The notes under the pieces are model-generated. The model worked only from the letters and a program-made list of their open reading frames with translations. It was not told where the DNA came from and searched no databases. Of a stretch of 34,592 nt of DNA, positions 1 through 7,842 are shown one piece after another. How positions within the stretch are numbered: the stretch's first letter is position 1; each line of letters begins with the position of its first letter. A program made the translations under genes and the position numbers. Origin of the DNA: Flavobacteriaceae bacterium (GTDB taxonomy: Bacteria > Bacteroidota > Bacteroidia > Flavobacteriales > Flavobacteriaceae); NCBI GenBank assembly GCA_028284745.1, contig JANQRC010000051.1, forward strand, positions 1 to 34,592, given 5' to 3'.

Positions 1-462
1 AAATCCTCATGGGAGTATAATGTGAGTGATAGAGACCGACCATTAAAACTTCGAGGCATCAATGACGCTCATTTGCTGTCCGGTCATTTGCGAAACGAAT
101 TGCCAACACCAGACGCCGTCTTTTCCAGCCCGGCAAATAGAGCGCTCCACACCTGTATGATCTTTATGCGCAACTTAGACCTGGATCTCGGCAAGTTGTT
201 GATCACAGAAGAACTCTATGATTTCGGCGGCACTTCCGTGCTTTCTTTCGTAGAATGCTTGGATGATGCATTGGAGACCGTCGTGCTATTCGGACATAAT
301 CATGCCTTCACTTCGTTGGTCAACTTGTTGGGCGATGCATACATCGATAATGTGGCCACCAGCGCTGTGGTTGGTGTTCGCTTCGATATTTCGACCTGGA
401 AGGACATCAACAGACAAAAAGGAAATACATTCATGAACATCGCTCCCAAAGCCTTTAAGTAG
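1..462 (+). CDS. sixA: SixA-type phosphohistidine phosphatase, 5'-truncated by window edge
   Basis: Histidine phosphatase (phosphoglycerate mutase-like) family. SixA enzymes remove phosphate from phosphohistidine on signalling proteins such as phosphotransferase (HPt/PTS) domains. The frame is open from base 1 and the first codons read KSSWEYNVSDRDRPL, which is the stretch that follows the N-terminal LVRHAKSSW of this family. The true start and the catalytic RHA motif therefore lie just outside the window; the GTG at 22 is only an internal codon. The second histidine motif is visible as LFGHNHAFT. The stop is 3 nt before ppk1, so the genes are probably co-transcribed. The family call is solid. 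The substrate is not known, but the polyphosphate neighbours suggest phosphate or energy signalling (inference). Confidence 0.85.
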   Translation, partial: KSSWEYNVSDRDRPLKLRGINDAHLLSGHLRNELPTPDAVFSSPANRALHTCMIFMRNLDLDLGKLLITEELYDFGGTSVLSFVECLDDALETVVLFGHNHAFTSLVNLLGDAYIDNVATSAVVGVRFDISTWKDINRQKGNTFMNIAPKAFK

Positions 463-465
463 TAT

Positions 466-2556
466 ATGAGACCAACCAACCGATACAAGAACCGCGACCT
501 TAGCTGGTTAGATTTTAACGCTCGTGTACTTCAAGAAGCGGCAGATAAGACCGTCCCATTACTGGAAAGATTGCGATTTGTTGGAATCTTCTCAAACAAT
601 TTAGATGAATTCTTCAAAGTGCGTTATGCTGCCATTCGGCGTGTTTCGATGAGTGGCAAGAGTGGCCGAAGAGAATTTGGAGGCTACAAGGCCAAAGATC
701 TGCTGGAAGAGATCACGAAGATAGTCATTCGCCAGCAGGCCCAGAGTTTGACCATTCTTAAGCAAATTGACAAAGAACTCTCTAAAGAAAACATCTTCAT
801 CATTAGGGAGCACCAAGTTTCCAAGAACCAAGGAGAGTATATACGCAACTTCTTTTTGAACAAGGTGAGCCCTGCTTTGGTTACCATTATGCTAGACGAG
901 TTGGAAGAATTTCCTAGTCTTCGTGATAGTGCAGCCTATCTAGCTATCAAGATGGTGATGAACACGAGAGAAGATGCCAACCCGATCAACCGCCTTCTGA
1001 GAAGACCTAGACAGCGCTTCCGATATGCGTTGGTAGAGATACCACGTACTATCGAGCGCTTTGTGGAGCTTCCTTCTGAGGGAGATAAAAAATACATCAT
1101 CATCTTAGATGACCTGATCCGATACTCTCTGCATAGCATTTTTAGCATCTTCGATTATAAGAGTCTCTCTGCACACATGATCAAGATCACTAGAGATGCA
1201 CAGCTAGATATGGATACTGACCTTAGCAAAAGCTTTTTGTCTAAAATTTCGAAGAGTGTGAAGGCAAGACGTCAAGGCGAGCCTGTACGATTTGTGTACG
1301 ACAAGACCATTGATAAAGAGACGCTTTCTTTCTTGAAGAAAAAAATGGGCATAGAGAGTACAGATAGCATCATACCCGGCGGGCGATACCACAACCGAAG
1401 GGATTACATGGGTTTCCCGGATCTTGGCAGAACAGACCTGTTGTACAAGCGATATCCTCAGCTGCCTATAAAAGGACTGAGCTTGGAGGGAAGTCTTTTC
1501 GAAAAGATCGCCGAGAAAGATTACTTGCAGTTTGCACCCTATCACACCTTTTCTTATGTGATTCGCTTTCTGAGAGAAGCAGCTTTAGACCCAAAGGTGA
1601 AGTCAATAAAAATTACGATCTACCGCTTGGCAAAGAATTCACAGGTTGCCAGTGCGTTGATGAATGCCGTGAAGAACGGCAAAGAAGTAACGGCCCAGAT
1701 AGAACTACAAGCCCGCTTTGACGAAGCCGCTAATGTAAAGTATGCAGAACTGCTTCAAGAAGAAGGGGTGAGACTGATCTTTGGTGTGCCAGGACTAAAG
1801 GTACATTGTAAAACATGTGTTGTTCAACGAGAGGAAGATGGTGGGACAAGACGCTATGGCTTTATCAGTACGGGCAATTTTCATGAATCTACAGCCAAGA
1901 TATACACAGACTACACGCTTTTTACTTCGCATCAGGAGATATTGAAAGATGTAGAGAATGTATTCGATTTCTTCGAGATAAACTATAAGCTGAAGCGCTA
2001 CAAGCACCTAGTGGTCTCGCCTCACTACACACGGAGCAAGTTCAAGCAGATGATCAAAGAAGAGATCAAGAATGCAGAACAAGGAAGAGAAGCCTATATG
2101 AAGATCAAGGTGAATAGCTTTTCCGATTACAAGATGATAGACCAATTGTATGAGGCCAGTAGAGCAGGAGTGAAGGTGCAACTGATCATCAGGGGAATCT
2201 GCTGCCTCATCCCCGGAGTTCCGGGAATGAGCGATAACATCGAAGGAATCAGTATCGTAGATAAGTTTTTGGAGCATCCCAGATTGTTTATCTTTGGCAA
2301 TGGTGGTGACCCTAAGGTCTTCATTGGCTCGGCCGACCTTATGACAAGAAATATCGACAACAGGGTAGAAGTTACCTGCCCTGTTTATGATGAAGATATC
2401 AAGCAAGAGTTGATCGACACCTTTGAAATTGCATGGAGGGATAATGTAAAAGCAAGGATCATCTCCCAAGACCAAGACAATACGTACCGTCGCAATCAAA
2501 AAGCCAAAGTGCGATCGCAATTCGCCATTTACGATTATTATTTACAACAGAGTTGA
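466..2556 (+). CDS. ppk1: Polyphosphate kinase 1
   Basis: Makes inorganic polyphosphate reversibly from ATP at the inner face of the membrane. The protein has 696 residues, normal for PPK1 (about 690-720). It opens with NRDLSWLDFNARVLQEA, the conserved N-domain signature, followed by the head domain and two phospholipase-D-like C domains. The autophosphorylated histidine is seen in VHCKTCVV (H447), and the second conserved histidine in FLEHPRLF (H604). The start ATG lies 3 nt after the sixA stop and has no good Shine-Dalgarno, as is usual in Bacteroidota. The synthesising enzyme and the exopolyphosphatase (next gene) form one operon, so polymer turnover is probably set by activity control rather than by opposite transcription. 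Confidence 0.97.
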   Translation: MRPTNRYKNRDLSWLDFNARVLQEAADKTVPLLERLRFVGIFSNNLDEFFKVRYAAIRRVSMSGKSGRREFGGYKAKDLLEEITKIVIRQQAQSLTILKQIDKELSKENIFIIREHQVSKNQGEYIRNFFLNKVSPALVTIMLDELEEFPSLRDSAAYLAIKMVMNTREDANPINRLLRRPRQRFRYALVEIPRTIERFVELPSEGDKKYIIILDDLIRYSLHSIFSIFDYKSLSAHMIKITRDAQLDMDTDLSKSFLSKISKSVKARRQGEPVRFVYDKTIDKETLSFLKKKMGIESTDSIIPGGRYHNRRDYMGFPDLGRTDLLYKRYPQLPIKGLSLEGSLFEKIAEKDYLQFAPYHTFSYVIRFLREAALDPKVKSIKITIYRLAKNSQVASALMNAVKNGKEVTAQIELQARFDEAANVKYAELLQEEGVRLIFGVPGLKVHCKTCVVQREEDGGTRRYGFISTGNFHESTAKIYTDYTLFTSHQEILKDVENVFDFFEINYKLKRYKHLVVSPHYTRSKFKQMIKEEIKNAEQGREAYMKIKVNSFSDYKMIDQLYEASRAGVKVQLIIRGICCLIPGVPGMSDNIEGISIVDKFLEHPRLFIFGNGGDPKVFIGSADLMTRNIDNRVEVTCPVYDEDIKQELIDTFEIAWRDNVKARIISQDQDNTYRRNQKAKVRSQFAIYDYYLQQS

Positions 2557-2572
2557 ACAGCCTAAAAGACAA

Positions 2573-3511
2573 GTGTTGAAGATTCGAGTATACGGAGCCA
2601 TCGATATTGGCTCAAATGCAGTTAGATTATTGATCTCAAACGTCATAGAAGAAAAGGGGAAGGACCCTAAATTCAAAAAGAGCTCTTTGGTGCGGGTGCC
2701 TATTCGCCTTGGCCAGGATTCCTTTACACATGGTGAGATCACTGATGAGAACCAAGACCGTATCATAGATGCCATGAAGGCCTTTAAATTGCTCATGAAC
2801 GTTCATGGCGTCGAAGATTATATGGCTTGTGCGACCTCAGCAATGAGAGAAGCGGGAAACGCTAGCGAGGTGATCGCCAAGGTCAAGAAAAAGGCGAATA
2901 TCAGGATCAACATTATCGACGGAAAGGAGGAAGCAGCCATTATTGCCTCTACCGATCTTCATCAGGTGATAGAAAAAGATAAGACATATCTGTACGTAGA
3001 TGTTGGTGGTGGAAGCACAGAGTTCACGATATTTTCCAACGGGAAAGTGATCACTTCACGTTCCTTCAAGATGGGAACGGTGCGCTTTTTGAATGGCATG
3101 GTCAAGAAAAGTGTTTGGAAAGAATTGGAAGACTGGATCAAGAAGAATACCAAGGATTACAAGCGAATCGCCATGATAGGTTCTGGCGGTAACATCAACA
3201 AGCTATTCAAGATGTCGGGCCAAAAACCCGAAAAACCACTTTCGTACATATGGCTTAATGCACAATATCACTTTTTGCAGAGCCTTACCTATGAGCAGCG
3301 TATCACAGAACTAGACCTAAATCCAGACCGTGCAGATGTGATCATCCCCGCAACGCGGATATACCTCTCTGCCGCCAAATGGAGTGGTGCCAAGGCGATC
3401 TACGTACCCAAGATCGGACTTTCAGATGGTATCATTAAGACCTTGTATTACAGAAGCCCTTCTAGAAAAAGACTTGCAAATATGAACGTATTGGGCATCA
3501 CAGAACTATGA
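2573..3511 (+). CDS. ppx: Ppx/GppA-family exopolyphosphatase
   Basis: Hydrolyses terminal phosphates of polyphosphate (Ppx) or pppGpp (GppA); sequence alone cannot separate these, but linkage to ppk1 favours polyphosphate. It has the ASKHA fold, with the phosphate-1 motif AIDIGSNAVRLL near residues 9-20, catalytic Glu in DGKEEAAI (about E120), and the phosphate-2 motif DVGGGSTE at 143-150. At 312 residues it is the short form without the C-terminal HD-like domain of E. coli Ppx, as in many Bacteroidota. The start is GTG at 2573 or the adjacent TTG at 2576; no ATG is available upstream of the first motif. The stop overlaps the next start as ATGA, implying translational coupling. Confidence 0.93.
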   Translation: MLKIRVYGAIDIGSNAVRLLISNVIEEKGKDPKFKKSSLVRVPIRLGQDSFTHGEITDENQDRIIDAMKAFKLLMNVHGVEDYMACATSAMREAGNASEVIAKVKKKANIRINIIDGKEEAAIIASTDLHQVIEKDKTYLYVDVGGGSTEFTIFSNGKVITSRSFKMGTVRFLNGMVKKSVWKELEDWIKKNTKDYKRIAMIGSGGNINKLFKMSGQKPEKPLSYIWLNAQYHFLQSLTYEQRITELDLNPDRADVIIPATRIYLSAAKWSGAKAIYVPKIGLSDGIIKTLYYRSPSRKRLANMNVLGITEL

Positions 3512-4095
3512 GGCATAGGGTGTTATTCTGTATAGGGATGATCGGCAGTTTGGCCTTGGCACAACAAGCAGGAAAAGGTTGTATTGCTGGCGATTGCGAG
3601 AAAGCACTAGGCAGATATGTATATGCCAATGGCGATTATTACTACGGAAAGTGGAAGCACGGTAAGCGTGATGGAAAGGGGCAGTTCTATAAGATAGACG
3701 GAACCATCTATGATGGCTTTTGGCGCAACGGTATGATGAATGGCAAAGGGAAGATGATCTTTCCTGATGGTGATATCTATGAAGGCGATTTTAAAGACAA
3801 CAAGCTAGAAGGTTACGGAGTCATGGTCTACGCCGGCAAGACCATCTACAAAGGCAATTGGAGCAACAGCCAACGCAATGGCAAAGGCATCATGAAGTAT
3901 CTTTCTGGCGATAGCTACAATGGGGCATACAAAGATGGGAAACGCCACGGTATGGGTCGCTTCAACTACAGAAACGGGGATAGCTATAATGGAATGTGGG
4001 CAAATGGCGAGATGAATGGACAAGGCACCTACCACTACGCTGATGGTACTAGCCAGTCTGGTATTTGGGAGAATGGCGAGATCGTGAAGCAGTAA
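3508..4095 (+). CDS. Secreted MORN-repeat protein
   Basis: A 195-residue protein with an N-terminal signal peptide (hydrophobic stretch to about residue 18, ending LALAQQ) followed by about seven tandem MORN repeats of the form GxYxGxWxxGxxxGxG, covering roughly residues 35-190. MORN repeats form an elongated beta-sheet groove used for protein or lipid binding; no enzymatic motif is present. Its start overlaps the ppx stop by 4 nt, so it is the last gene of the sixA-ppk1-ppx operon. A role outside the cytoplasm linked to phosphate or envelope state is possible, but that is inference from position. Two cysteines (CIAGDC) sit just after the signal peptide and could form a disulfide. Confidence 0.85.
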   Translation: MRHRVLFCIGMIGSLALAQQAGKGCIAGDCEKALGRYVYANGDYYYGKWKHGKRDGKGQFYKIDGTIYDGFWRNGMMNGKGKMIFPDGDIYEGDFKDNKLEGYGVMVYAGKTIYKGNWSNSQRNGKGIMKYLSGDSYNGAYKDGKRHGMGRFNYRNGDSYNGMWANGEMNGQGTYHYADGTSQSGIWENGEIVKQ

Positions 4096-4191
4096 CTTCA
4101 GTCTTCAGTTGGCATTTATCATATCGGTCATGATTTTCTCAACTGATGGTCAAAAATGAACGTAGGCCGTTTACCGTTAACTGCCTATTGA

Positions 4192-4776
4192 TCATCCGTG
4201 CATCGTCTCCTTCTTGCCTAAGTCTTTCATCAACTCGGCCTCATAGGTGAGTAAGTCCTGCCATTTTTGGTCAACAAGTTGGCGGTCTTCGCCATACTTT
4301 CTGGCAAAGCCTAAGAACATCGTATAATGATTGGCTTCACTCACCATCAATTTTTGGTAGAACTCTGCCAGTTCTTCGTCTTGGATATTTTCAGAAAGCA
4401 ATCGAAAACGCTCGCAACTTCGTGCTTCGATCAAGGCAGCATACAATAGTTTGTGTACCAAATGTGTATTTCTACTTCCTCCCTTTGGGAAGAACTTCAT
4501 CAATGCGATCACATATTCGTCTTTACGCTCACGGCCCAATGCCCAACCGCGTTTCACAATGTGGTCATGCACCATTTTGAAGTGTCCCATTTCTTCACGC
4601 ACCAAGGCTGTCATCTCTTGTACGAGTTCTGTCCTTTCGGGAAACCCGATGATCAGCGAAATAGCAGTACTGGCAGCTTTTTGTTCGCAATATGCATGAT
4701 CCGTAAGGATCTCTTCAATATTCTTTTCGACGATATTTACCCAACGTGGGTCGGTAGGAAGTTTGAGGCCAAGCAT
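4192..4776 (-). CDS. miaE: tRNA-(ms2io6A)-hydroxylase MiaE
   Basis: Ferritin-like non-haem diiron monooxygenase that hydroxylates the isopentenyl group of ms2i6A at tRNA position 37. At 194 residues it matches the family. The diiron ligands are visible in order: E31 (AYCEQKAAS), E62 and H65 (EEMGH), E117 (LIEARSCERF), and E147 and H150 (SEANH). It is convergent with the MORN gene (96 nt gap, nothing recognisable in it) and sits downstream of dnaX with its own promoter box (TAACTTTG, 4829-4836). The 5' leader before the ATG is about 45 nt and contains no alternative ATG in frame. It acts after MiaA and MiaB, which are not in this window. Confidence 0.93.
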   Translation of the reverse strand: MLGLKLPTDPRWVNIVEKNIEEILTDHAYCEQKAASTAISLIIGFPERTELVQEMTALVREEMGHFKMVHDHIVKRGWALGRERKDEYVIALMKFFPKGGSRNTHLVHKLLYAALIEARSCERFRLLSENIQDEELAEFYQKLMVSEANHYTMFLGFARKYGEDRQLVDQKWQDLLTYEAELMKDLGKKETMHG

Positions 4777-4828
4777 GATTTGGTCGATAGTTTTTGGTTT
4801 TTCGTTTGAAGCAGGATGTTCACTGACA

Positions 4829-4836
4829 CAAAGTTA
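4829..4836 (-). promoter_or_regulatory. Bacteroidota -7 box for miaE
   Basis: On the minus strand this reads TAACTTTG, a perfect match to TAnnTTTG, about 52 nt before the miaE ATG. It lies in the 156-nt gap between dnaX and miaE, which otherwise shows nothing recognisable. Confidence 0.5.
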
Positions 4837-4932
4837 GGGGTTAAGTTGATAGGTCTATGAGTTCGAAAGTTTAGAAGAAGCATTCTAACATCTAATGAGC
4901 AATCCAATGACCTAAAAAAGACCAACCATCAG

Positions 4933-6696
4933 CTAGAGATCTAGGTCAAACTCCTTACGCAACTTGTCGATCAGTGGATTCTTCTCCCGTAGCTTTTCGT
5001 ACTTCTCTTGTGGGGTGAAGGCATATTTCTTTTGAAGCGATTCGTTGACAGATACCTCTAGTTCGATATCGTGATTGTTCAGTTCCTCCTTCAAGAATTC
5101 TAGTAGCGGAAAGGAAGCACGCTCTAGCTCGGTCTTCATACTATTGTTGGGCATCGATAGTGTGATGACAGTATCATCTTTAAGCTTGGGCACATCTGCC
5201 TTTATGATGGAAGCCAAGATCTTTTCTCCTTTTGCCTTGATCTTTAGCGCATATTGGTCCCATGCTTTTCGTAGCGCTTCTTCGGTAAATGCCTCTTTGG
5301 GAAGCGCTTCGGTGACACTTTGCTGCGCCGCCAGCTTTTGCTGATGGGCTTTTTGCGCTCTTATGCTAGATATTGAGAGGCCAGATACACGTGTCTGCTC
5401 CAGTGGGATTTGTACAGGTTTGGCCCTGGCAGTTGGAGTTTCTGTCTCAACAGTTTCCTGTACGGATTCAATTATGGTTGCAGGTAATTCTGCCTCTTGA
5501 GGGGTTTTAGGCGTATGTTTTTCTTGTGAGGCGGCTTCGCTCTTTGCGATCACTTTCTCCATGAGCGCTGCACGGCGTTGTGCATCCACTTTGAAGTGCG
5601 ATGGTGGGATCAGGAAGGGGCGCTCATTTTTTTTTTCACCTTGAAAGGTCAGCGAAGCAAGTTGCATGAGACAGAGTTCAACGAGCAGCCTCTTATTTTT
5701 ACTGGTCTTGTAGTCGAGGTCGCATTGGTTTGCTAGCTCAATTCCTTTCAACAAGAATGGCAACGAGGTCTTTTGACTTTGCTCTAAATAGGTCCGCTGT
5801 GTTTGTTCGCCAACTTCTAGCAGGCCAATGGTCTGTTCATTTTTACAGACCATCAAGTCTCTAAAGTGACTTGCAAGACCAGCGATGAAATGATGTCCGT
5901 CAAATCCTTTGCCGAGCACATCGTTATAGTGAAGCAAAAGATCTGGGATGTTATTCTTCAAGACAAGGTCGGTGGCCTTGAAATAGGTGTCGTGGTCAAG
6001 TACGTTCAAGTTCTCGGTCACTGCTTGTCGTGTAAGGTCCTTCCCTGAAAAGCTCACCACTCGATCAAACATAGAAAGCGCGTCTCGCATGGCACCATCA
6101 GCCTTTTGCGCAATGATATGCAAAGCGTCGTCTTCGGCTGTAACGCCTTGTTGATCGGCGATAAATGCAAGGTACTCTTTGGCATCGGCAACTGTTATTC
6201 GCTTAAAATCGAAGATCTGGCAACGTGACAGTATGGTTGGGATGATCTTGTGTTTTTCTGTAGTAGCCAGGATAAAGATAGCGTGCTTTGGAGGTTCTTC
6301 AAGCGTTTTCAAGAAAGCATTGAAAGCGGCTTGACTAAGCATGTGCACTTCATCGATGATGTATACTTTGTAGTTTCCTACCTGTGGCGGTATTCTCACC
6401 TGGTCGATCAGGCTTCGGATGTCATCAACTGAGTTGTTAGAAGCAGCATCCAACTCAAAGATGTTAAAGGCGAAATCCTCGTCTGGGTTTTCAGTGCCAT
6501 CCTGATTGATCATCTTGGCCAAGATCCGTGCACAAGTAGTCTTACCCACACCACGTGGTCCGGTAAAGAGCAAGGCTTGTGCCAGATGGTTGTTGGCAAT
6601 GGCATTCTCTAGGGTATTGGTAATGGCGTGTTGCCCTACAACATCTTTGAATGTCTGCGGGCGATATTTACGTGCTGATACCACAAAATGCTCCAT
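4933..6696 (-). CDS. dnaX: DNA polymerase III subunit gamma/tau
   Basis: AAA+ clamp-loader ATPase that loads the beta clamp and tethers replication polymerases. At 587 residues: Walker A GPRGVGKT 46-53, Walker B DEVH 115-118, sensor region TTEKHKIIPTILSRCQ about 145-160, clamp-loader collar to about residue 350, then a low-complexity linker (about 355-450) and a C-terminal domain with a charged tail. The CX8CX2CX2C zinc module between Walker A and DAASNN is missing. At codons 354-357 the coding strand has a run of ten A (5627-5636). One extra A, or a -1 frameshift, gives GEKKK then stop; one A fewer gives a stop six codons later. A gamma-like form of about 357 residues is therefore likely (see findings). 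The start ATG lies 5 nt after a TAACTTTG promoter box. Confidence 0.97.
   Translation of the reverse strand: MEHFVVSARKYRPQTFKDVVGQHAITNTLENAIANNHLAQALLFTGPRGVGKTTCARILAKMINQDGTENPDEDFAFNIFELDAASNNSVDDIRSLIDQVRIPPQVGNYKVYIIDEVHMLSQAAFNAFLKTLEEPPKHAIFILATTEKHKIIPTILSRCQIFDFKRITVADAKEYLAFIADQQGVTAEDDALHIIAQKADGAMRDALSMFDRVVSFSGKDLTRQAVTENLNVLDHDTYFKATDLVLKNNIPDLLLHYNDVLGKGFDGHHFIAGLASHFRDLMVCKNEQTIGLLEVGEQTQRTYLEQSQKTSLPFLLKGIELANQCDLDYKTSKNKRLLVELCLMQLASLTFQGEKKNERPFLIPPSHFKVDAQRRAALMEKVIAKSEAASQEKHTPKTPQEAELPATIIESVQETVETETPTARAKPVQIPLEQTRVSGLSISSIRAQKAHQQKLAAQQSVTEALPKEAFTEEALRKAWDQYALKIKAKGEKILASIIKADVPKLKDDTVITLSMPNNSMKTELERASFPLLEFLKEELNNHDIELEVSVNESLQKKYAFTPQEKYEKLREKNPLIDKLRKEFDLDL
5627..5636 (-). 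promoter_or_regulatory. A10 slippery run in dnaX (candidate programmed slippage site)
   Basis: On the coding (minus) strand G is followed by ten A and then TGA. In frame zero this is GAA AAA AAA AAT GAG (residues 354-358). The -1 frame reads AAA then TGA directly after the run. With nine A the frame reads ATG AGC GCC CCT TCC TGA. The run lies just after the collar domain and before the linker of tau. Confidence 0.6.
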
Positions 6697-6701
6697 GTGA
6701 A

Positions 6702-6709
6702 CAAAGTTA
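6702..6709 (-). promoter_or_regulatory. Bacteroidota -7 box for dnaX
   Basis: Minus strand TAACTTTG, ending only 5 nt before the dnaX ATG. If transcription starts the usual few bases downstream, the mRNA is leaderless or nearly so. It is divergent from the rnpB promoter. Confidence 0.5.
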
Positions 6710-6790
6710 AAAATTGGCGGTCGAAAAGGGACGTTTTGCCTCGAAATTTAGAGCAAGTTATCAACAAGAATTCTTGACAACTGATTTCTG

Positions 6791-6798
6791 TACCTTTG
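6791..6798 (+). promoter_or_regulatory. rnpB promoter (-7 box)
   Basis: TACCTTTG matches TAnnTTTG and ends 5 nt before the first base of the P1 helix of RNase P RNA. A TTG lies upstream at 6774-6776, with somewhat short spacing for a -33 element. Confidence 0.6.
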
Positions 6799-6802
6799 CA
6801 TC

Positions 6803-7139
6803 AGCAGGCCACCTTATCGCTTTGTGCTGAAACAAGTTCAGGACAGGGAGGAAAGTCCGGACACCATAGTGCAGCATAGCGGGTAACGCCCGTCCCCCGG
6901 GTACTCGGGGAGGACCAGTGCAACAGAAAGCAAGTACAGTTCGGCTGTAGTGAAATCAGGTAAACTCTATGCGGTGCAACGCCATGTAAACCCATGTCCC
7001 GACAGCTATCGGGAGAGAGCGGCACGTTCGATGTGGGAGGGTAGGCGGTTAGAGGTGGTTGGTAACAACTATCCGAGATAAATGATAAGGAGGTTCTGAA
7101 CCAAGTTCAGAATTCACAGAATCCGGCTTATGGCCTGCT
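6803..7139 (+). ncRNA. rnpB: RNase P RNA
   Basis: Catalytic RNA subunit of RNase P, which trims the 5' leaders of precursor tRNAs. Ends are defined by helix P1: AGCAGGCCA at 6803 pairs with TGGCCTGCT at 7131-7139. Conserved regions are present in order: GAGGAAAGTCCGGAC (from 6848), ACAGAAA (6923-6929) with the following GC-rich and purine-rich core, and the 3' ATCCGGCTTA before P1. At about 337 nt it is a normal bacterial A-type length. A promoter box sits immediately upstream. The RNA is followed by TTTTATT, which may help termination. Any open reading frames across it are fortuitous. Confidence 0.95.
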
Positions 7140-7202
7140 TTTATTATCTAGTTGAATGACTATCTGTGATTTATTGTAATTGTTTCACTTTTTAAGCGTG
7201 AA

Positions 7203-7280
7203 TGTCATTTCGAACGCAGTGAGAAATCTTGCTGTTAAACATCAAGAGATTCCTCGTCGCTTCGCTCATTCGGAATGACA
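7203..7280. repeat. Intergenic inverted-repeat element (REP/MITE-like)
   Basis: Imperfect palindrome of 78 bp. The left arm (7203-7231) begins TGTCATTTCGAACG and contains GTGAGAAATCTTG. The right arm (7243-7280) reads on the opposite strand TGTCATTCCGAATGAGCG, then GAGGAATCTCTTG. The arms share the terminal TGTCATT and the AATCT-TTG core. Very similar sequences recur between genes in many Flavobacteriia genomes (from memory, not checked here). It lies between rnpB and the 3' end of rsmD and could fold as a transcript hairpin serving both. The 60 nt between rnpB and the element show nothing else. Confidence 0.6.
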
Positions 7281-7299
7281 GGACACTTCTGAAACAAGT

Positions 7300-7842
7300 T
7301 TATTCTTCATTCTCAAAGAAACTGAATACACTGCCACCATACTTCTTGTCATAACCGAAATCAGGCAACTTTGAAAGTCTGGTGTGCCTGGAGTGCTCTA
7401 TGACGAGCATCCCGTTTTTATTTAACAGTTGTCGTCCAAAGACCAACTGCGGTATTTTGGCAAATTGTCCATCAGTGAAATCGTAGGGTGGGTCTGCAAA
7501 GACCAGATCAGCTTTGAGTGCTACCTTTTCTAAAAACTTGAAAACATCGCTTTTGATGGTGTTGATGCTGAAATTCAATTCTCTAGCAGTTCTGTTGATA
7601 AACCGAAGACACTCAGCGTGTTGGTCAACAGCCGTGATTTGTTGTGTACCCCTCGAGGCAAACTCGTAGCTAATATTGCCAGTGCCCGCAAAGAGGTCTA
7701 GCACGGCCAATTCCTCAAAATAGTAATGGTTGTTCAAGATGTTGAAGAGCGACTCTTTTGCAAGATCTGTGGTAGGACGTACGGGTAGTTTCTTGGGTGC
7801 AATGATCCGCTTCCCCTTATATGTGCCAGAAATGATGCGCAT
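7300..7842 (-). CDS. rsmD: 16S rRNA (guanine(966)-N2)-methyltransferase RsmD
   Basis: Rossmann-fold methyltransferase using S-adenosylmethionine to methylate G966 of 16S rRNA during 30S assembly. At 180 residues it has family length. Visible motifs: the N-terminal signature MRIISGTYKGKRI, the RPTTD.AKESLFNIL stretch at 22-36, SAM-binding motif I DLFAGTGNI at 49-57, and catalytic motif IV DPPY at 117-120. The start ATG overlaps the stop of the DUF3822 gene by one base (TGATG), so translation is coupled. This rsmD-DUF3822 pairing is common in Bacteroidota. Confidence 0.95.
   Translation of the reverse strand: MRIISGTYKGKRIIAPKKLPVRPTTDLAKESLFNILNNHYYFEELAVLDLFAGTGNISYEFASRGTQQITAVDQHAECLRFINRTARELNFSINTIKSDVFKFLEKVALKADLVFADPPYDFTDGQFAKIPQLVFGRQLLNKNGMLVIEHSRHTRLSKLPDFGYDKKYGGSVFSFFENEE

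Noticed and set aside
22..462. Start of the phosphatase gene at GTG 22
   Set aside because: The frame is open to base 1 and encodes KSSWEYN, normal interior sequence of the family; the gene is cut by the window edge.
1337..1346. A7 run in ppk1 as a slippery site
   Set aside because: Shorter run with no immediate stop in a shifted frame and no functional reason for a truncated product.
2008..2520. 170-codon minus-strand frame opposite ppk1
   Set aside because: Shadow of the well-supported ppk1 coding region with no recognisable domain.
6801..7025. Minus-strand open frame across rnpB
   Set aside because: It lies on a highly structured RNA gene and has no family resemblance.
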